From contig NZ_CP015848.1 of assembly GCF_002105535.1 (NCBI RefSeq), positions 3,886,926 to 3,950,925 of the forward strand: a stretch of DNA of 64,000 nt, written 5' to 3'. The stretch's first letter is position 1; every line of letters begins with the position of its first letter. Origin of the DNA: Magnetospirillum sp. ME-1 (GTDB taxonomy: Bacteria > Pseudomonadota > Alphaproteobacteria > Rhodospirillales > Magnetospirillaceae). The translations under genes were made by a program, and so were the position numbers. The notes under the pieces are model-generated. The model had not been told where the DNA came from and did no database searches. It saw only the letters and a program-made list of their open reading frames with translations. Below are positions 28,015 through 37,555 of the stretch, in pieces.

Positions 28015-28950
28015 ATGACATTTAAAAGATTCGACTCTGAAGGCGTTGTTGTTCTGCTGATCGATGATGACAGAACGACGATGATGCTGCTGTCGAAGGT
28101 TGTTGTCGCAATGGGAGCAACGGTGCTAACCGCTTCCGATGGAGCGCGAGGGCTGTCCCTGGCGCACGAGCACAAGCCGACAGCCATTATCTGCGATTAT
28201 CATATGACGCCGGTCGGAGGTGCTTCCTTCCTGGCTGGGCTGCGAAATTCATCCGAAGACGATGTTTCAAAAATCCCGGTCATCATGTTTACCGCCGAAA
28301 CCGACGAAGCGACCATGGCAAAGCTGAACCTACTCGGCGCCACCGAATGCATCACCAAACCGTTCAATCCGAAGGGGCTCTCCCAGACGCTGTACGCGGT
28401 GACCCATGTCTGCCACATGAGCTCATTGGTTGAGCCCCCCGATTTCCCCTGCCTTCCCAATGCGCAGGGCTGGAAAGACCCTGGGCAGGATGCCCTTCCC
28501 GAGTGGTCTCAGGAAATGTCGGTTGGGAATGACACCTTGGATGCCGACCACAAAGCGTTCTTTGAATTGGCGAGGAATATTTCGGAAGCCCTCCGCCATA
28601 AGGATGATAGCCACTTTACGATCGCTAGTTCCATGAATATGCTTGGGGAATATGTCGTAGGCCATTTCTACCGCGAGGAAAATGCCCTCAGAGCCCTAGG
28701 CTATAACAATCTGGCTCAGCACCATCACAAGCACAGGATGTTTCATGGTCGTATCAAGGCGATAGCGGAAGCCTACCAGCATGGGACATTTTCCGTTGTC
28801 GACAATCTGCCATCTTTGGTCACCGAATGGCTTCGCCAGCATATCATGGTCGAAGACATGCAGTATAAGCGCTGGATGAGAGATTCCGCCGTGGACAACC
28901 GTCCTCTTGGTCTTCTGGCATTGGAGGCTGCAGATAAATATTCAGCCTAA
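28015..28950 (+). CDS. Response regulator with hemerythrin output domain (REC-Hr)
   Basis: Residues ~12-130 form a receiver domain: acidic pair in LLIDDDRTT, phosphoacceptor in AIICDYHMTPVGG (~residue 61), Thr in VIMFTAETD and Lys in CITKPFNP, all intact. A linker (~135-165) leads to a bacteriohemerythrin domain (~165-290) with ligands in LDADHKAFF, GHFYREEN, HHHKHRMFHG and QHIMVEDMQY. The protein thus joins phosphorylation input to an O2-binding di-iron domain; no DNA-binding part is present. AGGGAG precedes ATG 28015. It is likely part of the same oxygen-signalling cargo as the split-Aer genes. Confidence 0.9.
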   Translation: MTFKRFDSEGVVVLLIDDDRTTMMLLSKVVVAMGATVLTASDGARGLSLAHEHKPTAIICDYHMTPVGGASFLAGLRNSSEDDVSKIPVIMFTAETDEATMAKLNLLGATECITKPFNPKGLSQTLYAVTHVCHMSSLVEPPDFPCLPNAQGWKDPGQDALPEWSQEMSVGNDTLDADHKAFFELARNISEALRHKDDSHFTIASSMNMLGEYVVGHFYREENALRALGYNNLAQHHHKHRMFHGRIKAIAEAYQHGTFSVVDNLPSLVTEWLRQHIMVEDMQYKRWMRDSAVDNRPLGLLALEAADKYSA

Positions 28951-29606
28951 GAGCCTGCATGCCTGCGTGACCAAGGTTCTTGGCTGTTGGACGACGTGAA
29001 TAAGGGCGGCTCAATCTTTCGGATGAACGATTTGGATCATGCTGGGCCATTTTGTCGCAACAAGGCAGGCGACCGTAGTGGCCCCGGCCACTGTTTGTCA
29101 GCGAGAACGTCCGCTAGGCATGTTCATTGCCAATTACGGCCATCTAGCCATTAATTGTCACCGTCCCCCCCCCCCTGTTCTGCTGCGGCAGCTCCTCAAT
29201 GGCGGCGTCGAACACCATGGCCCAGATCTCCCACATCCAGCCATCCACGGTGTGCTGCCGCTAGACAAGATCATTCCCACCAACGAGCCGCAGCTAGGCG
29301 GCAATGCCATCAGTGACGAGGCGGCGGACGAGGGTGACGACCTGCTGACTGGCTCATGAGGGTCATGGACGGCCGGCTGGCCACAGCGCTGCGTCTGGCC
29401 GCTCACCCCAGACACCCGTCATTCACGGCGAAGGGCCTCTGCGGCCCTTGGGTGCCAGGAGCGGTCGAACGTGCGCGTGGCCGGGTACGGCAGGGATGGG
29501 CCGGAAGAGGATGGGCTGATTTCGGCTTGGAAAATGTGGAAGTTGGCACCCTGGCCACCGGGATCGGATTAATCAAATTGCTCGTCCACATGCCGATTCA
29601 GGCCTC
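28951..29606. other. Long intergenic stretch, no gene supported
   Basis: About 650 bases between the REC-Hr gene and the end of the HlyD gene. It contains an 11-C run (29165-29175). Open frames on both strands lack ribosome sites and recognisable families. It may be decayed coding sequence. Confidence 0.5.
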
Positions 29607-30899
29607 CTACCTCTCTTTCAAGGCCGAGCCGGTCAGGCCAATGAACGGCTCAAGAAAATAGGCGAGAACGGTTCGTTCACCCGTCCGAATGTGAGCTGTA
29701 ACCTGCATGCCGGGGTAAAGCCGGTAACTCTCGCTGCGATGCTGGAAGTGGTCCCTGGTTGTCTCGATTCGGACCTTGTAGAACGAACCGCCCTTCTCGC
29801 TGACATTGCTGTCGGGGCCGATGTGGACAACGCTGCCGTCGATGGAGCCGAAGCGCACCCCATCCTGGGATGCCAGCCGGATTCGGGCGGGCTGACCGAG
29901 CGAAACGTACCCGATGTCATAGGTCGGCAGCTTGGCTTCGACGATCAGGCGGTCGCCGGCAGGCACGATGTCGAGAACCGTGGCGCCGGGTTTAACCACG
30001 CCGCCCTGGGTCGCCACGTAGAGCGTTTTCACCACGCCTTCCACCGGCGAGCGGATGGTGGTCCGCTCCAGATTGTCCGACACCTTGCTGAAGCGTTGTG
30101 ACAGTTCATCCAGATCGCGCCGAGCCTGGGCCAGTTGCTCCACCACTTCCTGACGGTAGGATTGGCGGCTGGTTTCGATCTGAGTCCGGGCTTCCTTGAT
30201 GGCGGCCTGGTTGCGCCGCAGGGCCGCCTCGTCCTCGTCGATTCGCGAGCGCAAAGCCGATTGCTCTCGCAGCAAGGCGAGATGGGTATACCGGGTGGAA
30301 AGGCCCTCTCGGATCATGGATTCGCTGATGCTGACCTGCTCGCCCAGATGACGCAGTGTATTGCGCGCGTTGCGCAGTCGGGCTTCGACCTCGCCGGCCG
30401 CCTGTTCGCGCTGGTTCAAGGCCTCTTGCAGTCCGCCCAGAGTGGAGACCAGCTTGCCCCGGCGGCTACGAAACAGGTTATCCGTGGCGGTGACCAGATC
30501 AGAGTGGGTGCGGACGATCTCCGGCGGGTAGACCACCCCGTCCTTGTCGGCGGCCTCGGCTTCCAGGCGCGCGACGTTGAGATTGAGCGTCACCAGCCGG
30601 ATCGACATTTCGTTGACATCGGCACCGCTGGCGGTGGCCTGCAAGGTCACCAGCGGCTGATCCTTGGAGACCGCCTGACCTTCACGGACCAGAATTTCGG
30701 CAACGATGCCGCCCTCCAGATGCTGGATGGATTTCAGTTGGGTGGAGGGAACCACCTCGCCCGATGCCTGGCTGACCACGTCAAGGATGGCGATACTGGA
30801 CCACGCCAGGAAGCCAACGACGAGCGTTCCGGCGCAGGCTATGAACAGGTGGGTTGCACGGGTAACTGGACCGATTTCCACTTCATGCGGCTCAGACAT
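29607..30899 (-). CDS. Type I secretion membrane fusion protein (HlyD family)
   Basis: The 430-residue adaptor has a short cytoplasmic N-terminus, one membrane segment (~17-39, FIACAGTLVVGFLAW), a lipoyl-like half (GEVVPSTQLKSIQHLEGGIV), and a long coiled-coil hairpin (~100-265). The second lipoyl half follows, with the family motif TIRSPVEGVVKTL, and the C-terminal beta domain ends with RLYPGMQVTAHIRTGERTV. It bridges the inner-membrane ABC exporter and TolC. Its start overlaps the end of the ABC transporter gene by 8 bases, placing it third in the tolC-ABC-hlyD operon. Confidence 0.92.
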   Translation of the reverse strand: MSEPHEVEIGPVTRATHLFIACAGTLVVGFLAWSSIAILDVVSQASGEVVPSTQLKSIQHLEGGIVAEILVREGQAVSKDQPLVTLQATASGADVNEMSIRLVTLNLNVARLEAEAADKDGVVYPPEIVRTHSDLVTATDNLFRSRRGKLVSTLGGLQEALNQREQAAGEVEARLRNARNTLRHLGEQVSISESMIREGLSTRYTHLALLREQSALRSRIDEDEAALRRNQAAIKEARTQIETSRQSYRQEVVEQLAQARRDLDELSQRFSKVSDNLERTTIRSPVEGVVKTLYVATQGGVVKPGATVLDIVPAGDRLIVEAKLPTYDIGYVSLGQPARIRLASQDGVRFGSIDGSVVHIGPDSNVSEKGGSFYKVRIETTRDHFQHRSESYRLYPGMQVTAHIRTGERTVLAYFLEPFIGLTGSALKER

Positions 30900-32562
30900 G
30901 GCTGGCCTCGTGACGGATGGGACCGGTCAGCGCCGGAACCGGCTTGATCCCCAGGTCAAGCAGCCAACTTGCTCCCCGGATCACCAGCGGGTCGTGGGAA
31001 AAGACGATGATAGTGGCCCCCGACTGGGCCAAATCGTTCATTGCCTGATAGACAGCCGCCCTGCCTTCGGCGTCGAGGGAATCGGTGGGCTCGTCAAAGA
31101 CCGCGAATCGCCCGCCGGCAGCCAGGGCCCGCGCCAGGGCAACGCGGCGGCGTACCCCCAAGGCAAGGTTCCGCCCACCCTTGGAGATGGGCGTATTGAT
31201 GCCATCAAGGGATGAATCCAGCCAATTCCTCAGGCCAGCGGATTGCAGAGCCCGATTGAAGGATGCATCGTCCATGTCAGGATTGGCCGAACGCACCGCA
31301 GACTCGATGGTACCGTCCAGCAGTTCCGGCTCCTGGGGCAGATAGCAAACCTGCTTTCGCCACCACTCCATGGACAATTGCCGCAATTCGACCCCGTCCA
31401 CCAGGATCTGCCCCCGGATCGGTTCGATTAATCCCATCAGCAGGCGGGCCAGGGTGGTCTTGCCGCTGCCGTTGGGGCCGGACACTGCCAGCACCATGCC
31501 GGCCTCAAGACGCAGTGACAGGTGTTCGGCCAGCGGTCCTGAGGATCCCGGATGAGCAAAGGCCACGTCCACAAATTCCAGCCTGCCGCTCACAGAGCGG
31601 AGAGCGGCTCCGGACTGATGCTCGCGCGGCAGGCGCATCAAATCCTGAATCCGACGCAGAGCCAGGTCTGCGCGCGCAAACATCTCGGCCAACCCTGCCA
31701 TGCGGTTGATGGGGCCAAGGGCTCGGGCAGCCATGATGTTGGCGCCAATCAAGGCCCCCACGGAAAGGTCCCCCTTAACCGCGAGAACAGCTCCGACGGT
31801 TATGATGACCACACCTTGGAGAACGGCCGTGGTCTGGGTAATGGACTGCACGAGACTTTGCCGTTCCCCCAGGCGCCGCCGAGTATCCAACACGGCACTG
31901 CGGGCATTGCGCCAGGCTTTGAGTGCCCGTCCCCCCCCATTGAAAATGCGCAGCGTATCAGCCCCGTGGATCGCCGCGTCCAAGGCGGCCTGGGCCGCCG
32001 TCTCGCCCTCGCTGGCCTTGCGCACCACATCCCGGAGCAGGCGCTCGCCCATCACCACCGTCCCCATCGAAACGGCCATGAACAGCAGGGCTATGGCGGC
32101 CAGCAGCGGGCTAAGAAAGACCAGGGCGAGAATGGTCAGGATGGCAAATGGGACATCCAGGGCAGCGCAAAGATTAGCCGGCGTGAAAACGCGGTCGATC
32201 ACGTCCAGTCCGCGCATGACTTCCTGCATGAGGCCGGGCGGCAGTCGATCCAGAACGCCAACCCTGGCCTGGGCCAGGGCGGCAAAGGCGCTTTCACCGC
32301 GCAGAGCCTCGGCGGGTCCGGTAATGGCACCACACAGGCGGATACGGGCTTCGCGAAAGCCGAACTCCAGGGCGACCGCCAGCAGCACGCCAGTCGTCAA
32401 GGTAACCAGCGTCGCATCCACCCCATAGGGGACGTAGCGATTGAGGACCAACATGACGAATAACGTCGATGCCAACCCCAGCAGAGTAATGAACAGGGTG
32501 GAGGCCAGAAGCTCGGTGAGGACGAGGGGGTGGGCCGCCAGACGACGGAGGAGTTCCTGCAC
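30892..32562 (-). CDS. Type I secretion ABC exporter (PrtD/LapB-like) with an unusual signature motif
   Basis: The 556-residue protein has a six-helix membrane domain (~1-300) and a nucleotide-binding domain (~325-540). Walker A is VSGPNGSGKTTLARLL, Walker B is FAVFDEPTDSLD and the H-loop is IVFSHDP. The ABC signature, normally LSGGQ, reads LALGV in the context SKGGRNLALGVRRRVALARA, so the canonical Ser and Gly-Gln are lost while the surrounding helix is kept. There is no N-terminal C39-like domain. It should power export of the adhesin at 34017. The stop of tolC is 21 bases upstream of this start. Confidence 0.88.
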   Translation of the reverse strand: MQELLRRLAAHPLVLTELLASTLFITLLGLASTLFVMLVLNRYVPYGVDATLVTLTTGVLLAVALEFGFREARIRLCGAITGPAEALRGESAFAALAQARVGVLDRLPPGLMQEVMRGLDVIDRVFTPANLCAALDVPFAILTILALVFLSPLLAAIALLFMAVSMGTVVMGERLLRDVVRKASEGETAAQAALDAAIHGADTLRIFNGGGRALKAWRNARSAVLDTRRRLGERQSLVQSITQTTAVLQGVVIITVGAVLAVKGDLSVGALIGANIMAARALGPINRMAGLAEMFARADLALRRIQDLMRLPREHQSGAALRSVSGRLEFVDVAFAHPGSSGPLAEHLSLRLEAGMVLAVSGPNGSGKTTLARLLMGLIEPIRGQILVDGVELRQLSMEWWRKQVCYLPQEPELLDGTIESAVRSANPDMDDASFNRALQSAGLRNWLDSSLDGINTPISKGGRNLALGVRRRVALARALAAGGRFAVFDEPTDSLDAEGRAAVYQAMNDLAQSGATIIVFSHDPLVIRGASWLLDLGIKPVPALTGPIRHEASHV

Positions 32563-32583
32563 GCCGGCCTCTCCTGTCCCCGT

Positions 32584-33876
32584 CTAGCGCACCACACCCG
32601 GATCGAAGCTTCCGATCACCGCAAGCACGGTATAGGAGGCGATCACCACGTCCGCCTGGGCCGAACTGGCCTGGCTCTGAGCGTTGATCAGCGCCGTTTC
32701 ACCGGCCAGAACGTCGATCAGGGAACGGTTGCCCAGGGCGCGCTCCTTGCGCGCCAATTCAAGGAATTCGTTGGCCAGCACCGCCTGATTACGCAAGGAC
32801 TCGGCCCGTGCCTTCTGGTGCATGTAGTTTTCCCAGGCGTTACCCACCTGCTCGTCAATCTGGTCGCGCCCTTCGGCCAGACGACGCTCGGTGGCGACGA
32901 TGGAGCTTTCCGAGGCCTTCAGGCTGTTGATGGCCGTAAAGCCGAGATTGAACGGAATGGAGACCTCCACCTTGGCCAGATACTCCTGCTGCGTCCCCAT
33001 GGTGCCGCTTACGTTGCGCTTGTTGCGGGCCTCGCCCACCATCTCGACCTTGGGGTAGAAGCCCTGAGCCTTGGTGGCCTCGGCCTGCATCCGGGCCGCC
33101 TCGACCGCATGGGTCGCCGCCTTGATGGAGGGGCTATTGGTCCGTGCCGTAGCAACCGCCTCTTCCAGGCTGGCCGGCAGCGTATCCATGGGAACCTTGG
33201 GCAGGGCCATGGACTTGGCGTCCTGCATCGGCTTGTTGAAGACGTTGCGGAAACGGTTCTGCGCCTGGGCCAGCAGGAACTCGGCCTGAATTCTGGCCGC
33301 CTGGGCGCCCGCCAACTGGGTCTTGGCCTGCAGCACATCGGACGACAGGCCCGAGCCGAGATCGACCTTGGCCTCTTCCAGGCCGGTCTGCCGGCGGATG
33401 TTGGCCTCGGACTCGCGGGCATAGCTCAACTGCTGCAGGGTCCGGACCAGATTGGTGTAGGCGGACAGCCCCTCCAGCATCAGCCCCTGCCGGACGCCGT
33501 CGCGGGTGGACTCGGTCTGCCGATGGGTGGCGGCGGCCTTGTCGATCTGGGCATTGACACCGCCGAAATCCCACACCAGCTGCTTCAGGCTGGCGCTGTA
33601 TTCGTTGCGGTAGGCGTTGGTGTCCAGCGACCCGGTGGGCTTGTTCTGTTTCTCGTAGCCGTAATTGATCGCCGGGGTCAGGGTCGGATACCAGCCGCCC
33701 CGCGCAACCTCGATATTCTGGCGCGCGCCCTCGACATCGGCGTTGGATGCAACAAGGCGGTCGCTCGTACGAAGCAGATCATCCATGAGTTGGCGAAGAT
33801 CATCGGCTTTGGCCTCAGGGGCCAAGATAATCCCGGCAGCCAGCACTGCCAGAGCGCCATACCTTACAGCCCGCAT
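32584..33876 (-). CDS. TolC-family outer membrane channel
   Basis: The 430-residue protein begins with a signal peptide (MRAVRYGALAVLAAGIILAP, cleavage near EAKA-DD) and has the two-repeat TolC pattern. Each repeat starts with a NIEVARGGWYPTLTPAINYG-like or AEATKAQGFYPKVEMVGEAR strand region after long helices, and the second ends near ERALGNRSLIDVLAGETAL. It forms the outer-membrane exit duct of the type I system. It is first in the operon; the divergent adhesin gene starts 140 bases away, so the two promoters share this gap. Confidence 0.92.
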   Translation of the reverse strand: MRAVRYGALAVLAAGIILAPEAKADDLRQLMDDLLRTSDRLVASNADVEGARQNIEVARGGWYPTLTPAINYGYEKQNKPTGSLDTNAYRNEYSASLKQLVWDFGGVNAQIDKAAATHRQTESTRDGVRQGLMLEGLSAYTNLVRTLQQLSYARESEANIRRQTGLEEAKVDLGSGLSSDVLQAKTQLAGAQAARIQAEFLLAQAQNRFRNVFNKPMQDAKSMALPKVPMDTLPASLEEAVATARTNSPSIKAATHAVEAARMQAEATKAQGFYPKVEMVGEARNKRNVSGTMGTQQEYLAKVEVSIPFNLGFTAINSLKASESSIVATERRLAEGRDQIDEQVGNAWENYMHQKARAESLRNQAVLANEFLELARKERALGNRSLIDVLAGETALINAQSQASSAQADVVIASYTVLAVIGSFDPGVVR

Positions 33877-33955
33877 GAAATGCCCCCTATTGGATAGAAC
33901 GGTGCCGATGATATAGTGGATAAGACAATTTCGCTATAGCCTTACACCAAAGGTA

Positions 33956-33972
33956 GTGATTATTATTATCAC
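33956..33972. promoter_or_regulatory. Palindromic operator-like site between tolC and adhesin genes
   Basis: GTGATTATTATTATCAC is an AT-rich interrupted palindrome (GTGAT...ATCAC) in the 140-base divergent gap, followed by ACAATCATTC. It resembles a weak Fur-type or other global regulator site. Its position would allow control of both the exporter operon and the adhesin. Confidence 0.45.
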
Positions 33973-34016
33973 AATCATTCTACCCAGGGGCGTCGGGCAG
34001 AGGGGGATTTTGATTG

Positions 34017-37000
34017 ATGACGGCCTCAGCCAACAACGCAATCCAAGATAGCGTGCCGACCAAGGTGTTCGACGCCGCCAGGGCGAGCGCAATCACAGTC
34101 CCGGATGGCTTCGCTCTTGCCTCGGCCGATTTCCACCGGATCGGTCCGAATCTGGAAATCGTCGCCACCAACGGCTCGCGGCTGGTGGTGCGCGATTTCT
34201 TTGCTCTGGCCACCCCTCCCGACCTGCACACCCAGGAGGGAGCGATCATTACCGCCGATCTGGCGGTCCGCCTAGCCGGTCCCATGGCTCCCGGCCAATA
34301 TGCGCAGACGGCCCCAACCCAGGGACCGGCACCGATTGGCGAGGTGGATACCACTTCCGGCGTCGCACAGATTCGCCACGCCGACGGCACCGTCGAAGCC
34401 GCCGTCAAGGGCATGGCGGTGTTCGAGGGCGACATCGTCACCACGGGGGCCAAGGGCAGCGTCGGCATCGTGTTCGTCGATGGCTCTACCTTTTCGGTGG
34501 GCAACGCTGCCCGCGCCATTCTCGATCAACTCAGCTACGATCCCGGCACCAATACCGGCTCGTCAACGGTCTCGGTGACCAACGGCCCGTTCAGTTTCAT
34601 CAGCGGCGAAATCGCCCGCACCGCCCCCGACGCCATGATCGTCAAGACTCCGATCCTGACCATCGGCGTGCGCGGCACGACCGTGGCCGGCGTCGCCGCC
34701 CCCGAGGGCGGCAACAACACCGTGGCTCTGCTGGCCGATTCCGGCGGAACGGTGGGTCAGATCGCCGTCAAGAACGCCGCCGGCGTGCAGGTCATGTCGC
34801 AGGTCAATCAGGCCGTACAAATATCCAGCGCGCTGCTGCCGCCGCCGCCGCCGGTCACTCTCACGGCGCAACAGATCCAGCAAAGTTTTGGTAGCGCGGT
34901 CCAATCCTTGCCGCCGCCCCAGCCGCCCCTGCAGCAGCGCACCGAGCCTCCGGCTTCGCCCCAGATGAGGCAGCAACAGCAGCAGATGCAGCAAAAGAGT
35001 GACGCCGCTCCCAAGACCCAGGCGGAAAAGGCCGCCGCCGTGGCCGAGGCCAAGGCGGCTGTCGAAGCCAAGGTGAAAGCCGAAGCGGAGAAAGTCGCCA
35101 AGGATACGGCCAAGCTTGCCGTTGACCCCAAGGCCATCGCCGAAGCCAAGGCCAACGAGGCCCGATTGGCGGCCCAAGCAAATCTACCGGCTGCCGCTGC
35201 CGACATGGCCAAAGCGGCTACGGCACTGTTTGGCGCCCAGGGAGCGGCCGATGTCGCCAAAGCGGCGACCACTCTGTTCGGAGCCCAGGCCGGTTCGGAT
35301 TTCGCCAAGGCGGCCACGACGCTGTTCGGACCGACTTCGGAGAGCGGTCTGGCGGCCTTGGGACAAGGAGCCCTGGTGGGAGGCAATGAAGGTTTCGGGG
35401 CGGCAGTGGAGCAGTTCGCCAAGGCGATTGATTCCCTGGTCGGCAACGTGCTGGCCAATGACCCCAATGGAGCCCTGTTCGGCGGCCTCAACATCCTGGC
35501 TCCGCAGAATCAGCTCCTGCTGGCCCAACATATCGAGACGGTGGTCCAGCAGCAGATTCAGAATCAGGTCAACAACGTCGTCCAGCAGGCTTCGCAGCAA
35601 ACCACCACGGTGCATACCTTGACCGGCGGTTCCCAGACCGTCACCACCACCGTCGGGGTCAACGACTACATTACCGGCACCGCCTCGGCCAATACCGTGA
35701 CTATTTCCGGCGTCATGGGCACGGGTGACAGTTTTATCGATGAAACCGACGGCGACGGCGACAAGCTGATCCTGATGGGCACCAACACCGGATTCCAAGT
35801 CGGTAAGATCGAGACCATCGACCTTAGCGGCACCAACGGCGCCAATACCTTCATCATCGGCAACGACGGAACCGTAAGTATCACGCTCAGCAGCTACGCC
35901 GATTCCATCAGCGTTTCGCAACTGACCGGCCATGCCAGCCAGATGACCACAGGCAATCAGACCTGGAACATCACCGGGCTGCTGGGCGCCAACGGTGCCG
36001 CTGACGCCTTCGACATGGGCGGCGGAACGGATACCATGGCGCTGCTGACCGCTGGAACACACTCCCTGACCCTGACCGGGGTGGAAACCCTGACCCTGGC
36101 CAATGGCGGGAACGTCCTGACCTTCAGCACCCCGATCTCCAACGGCATGACGGTGACGGGGGGCAGCGGCACCGACACCTTGAATTTGGCGCTGGGGGGG
36201 AACTCCATCACCTTCAGCGGCATTGAAAGCATTGTCGGCGGATCGGGCAGCGATGCCCTGACCACATCCGGAACTTTCTCCGGCTTCAACCTCAATGGCG
36301 GCAACGGCACCGATAGCCTGACCTGGTCGACGGGGACCGTTCCCACCACGGGCAGCCAGATCGTCATCACCCCCACCATCTCCAACGTGGAAAGCCTGAT
36401 CTTCAACGTCCACCCCGGGTCGGGGGCCGGCAATTTCGGCAGCCTGGAGACCCATCTGGATCCCGCCAACATTAGTGGCGTCACATCCATCCAGATCACG
36501 GGTGGTGGCGGGTTTTACGTTGACACCAACTACCTCCCCAGCACGGTGACCAGCGTTCAGGTGGTACAAACCGGTAGCGTCAGCACCTTGGATGGCACCG
36601 GCAACCCCACCACGGTCAACTACGCCGATTCGGACATCCATCTGCGCCTATCGGGCGCCACGACCTCAGTTACCGGTGGCAGCGGCAGCAGCGACAGCAT
36701 TGTGCTGAGCGACGGTACGGCCCACACCCTCAGCGTCAGCGGTGTGGAATCCATCACTGGCGGGAATGGCGTAGATACGGTGAGCGCCACCTCGGGAGCC
36801 GTTACGTTCATCGGCGGTGCGGGGGCGGACATCGTCAATTTCACCTCGAGCGGCGGAAACGCCGACATCATGAAGTACGCAGCAACTGGTGATGTTGGGG
36901 ATTACGTCAATTACTTCGTGAGTGGAGAGGATAAGGTATCCTTCGACGGGGCACTGTTCACACACACCAACGGTGCCGCCAACGGAGCATTGGGAGGCTT

Positions 37001-37208
37001 CGCCCTAAACGCGTCGGACTTCACCACGACCGGCGCCGCCAATTCCGGCAAACACTTTGCCTACGACACCAGTACCGGTAATCTCTATTACGATGCCGAT
37101 GCCAACGCGTCGACCAATGATTCAGTGGTTGTTGCGCATGTTGCCAGCGACAGCGGCTCCACTGCTGTCAGTGGGTTTGCCGCAACGGACATCCACTTCA
37201 CGTCGTAA
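34017..37208 (+). CDS. Large type I-secreted adhesin-like protein with FecR domain and RTX-like repeats
   Basis: The 1063-residue acidic protein has no signal peptide. Residues ~120-215 form a FecR-like domain (AVFEGDIVTTGAKGSVGIVF, then PILTIGVRGTTVAGVA). A Pro/Gln-rich hinge (~280-325) and an Ala/Lys helical part follow (~330-470). It includes three imperfect copies of a KAATxLFGAQ unit (~400-440). The C-terminal half (~545-1060) is rich in Gly, Asp, Thr and Ser with RTX-like turns (GGSGTDTLNLALGG, GGNGTDSL, GGAGADIVNF). It ends with a bacterial T1SS-type C-terminal region. It is divergent from the tolC/ABC/hlyD operon that probably exports it. ATG 34017 follows a GGGG tract. Confidence 0.85.
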   Translation: MTASANNAIQDSVPTKVFDAARASAITVPDGFALASADFHRIGPNLEIVATNGSRLVVRDFFALATPPDLHTQEGAIITADLAVRLAGPMAPGQYAQTAPTQGPAPIGEVDTTSGVAQIRHADGTVEAAVKGMAVFEGDIVTTGAKGSVGIVFVDGSTFSVGNAARAILDQLSYDPGTNTGSSTVSVTNGPFSFISGEIARTAPDAMIVKTPILTIGVRGTTVAGVAAPEGGNNTVALLADSGGTVGQIAVKNAAGVQVMSQVNQAVQISSALLPPPPPVTLTAQQIQQSFGSAVQSLPPPQPPLQQRTEPPASPQMRQQQQQMQQKSDAAPKTQAEKAAAVAEAKAAVEAKVKAEAEKVAKDTAKLAVDPKAIAEAKANEARLAAQANLPAAAADMAKAATALFGAQGAADVAKAATTLFGAQAGSDFAKAATTLFGPTSESGLAALGQGALVGGNEGFGAAVEQFAKAIDSLVGNVLANDPNGALFGGLNILAPQNQLLLAQHIETVVQQQIQNQVNNVVQQASQQTTTVHTLTGGSQTVTTTVGVNDYITGTASANTVTISGVMGTGDSFIDETDGDGDKLILMGTNTGFQVGKIETIDLSGTNGANTFIIGNDGTVSITLSSYADSISVSQLTGHASQMTTGNQTWNITGLLGANGAADAFDMGGGTDTMALLTAGTHSLTLTGVETLTLANGGNVLTFSTPISNGMTVTGGSGTDTLNLALGGNSITFSGIESIVGGSGSDALTTSGTFSGFNLNGGNGTDSLTWSTGTVPTTGSQIVITPTISNVESLIFNVHPGSGAGNFGSLETHLDPANISGVTSIQITGGGGFYVDTNYLPSTVTSVQVVQTGSVSTLDGTGNPTTVNYADSDIHLRLSGATTSVTGGSGSSDSIVLSDGTAHTLSVSGVESITGGNGVDTVSATSGAVTFIGGAGADIVNFTSSGGNADIMKYAATGDVGDYVNYFVSGEDKVSFDGALFTHTNGAANGALGGFALNASDFTTTGAANSGKHFAYDTSTGNLYYDADANASTNDSVVVAHVASDSGSTAVSGFAATDIHFTS

Positions 37209-37555
37209 TCAGAGCGGATCTGATGGGCTGACTTGCTGCGGCATACTGCAATTTATAGACGCGATCGCTCTGTGAATGTCCGCTGTTCGATGCCGATAAA
37301 TACCGCGCAAATGTCTTCCTTGGGCGCGAAGAAGTCCTCCGACTGCCCCTTGTGGAGCGTCCGCTTCGGGTCATGGACGGCCGCTGACCGGGCACCTATG
37401 AATGGCGGCTATCGGAGGGACAGCGGTCGGTGGGCAGAGAGAGCATATCTGCTGCATGACGACCAAGTTCTTTGTACGTTCTGCCTTAGCGTTGTTTAGA
37501 TAACAACCAACGCCTTTGCCTATTTGCCCGGACAGATCGGACAAGGAGTATTTTC
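37209..37555. other. Intergenic stretch before the dehalogenase-like gene
   Basis: About 350 bases with no gene supported. It carries a GGGTCATGGACGGCCG block that also occurs near 29349, which may be remnant or repeat sequence. Confidence 0.45.

Noticed and set aside
29165-29175. Run of 11 C as a phase-variation tract
   Set aside because: It is not inside or directly upstream of any supported gene.
29349-37395. Shared block GGGTCATGGACGGCCG near 29349 and 37366 as a repeat pair or att site
   Set aside because: Similarity is limited to about 16 bases and the surroundings do not match; it may be chance or a common remnant.
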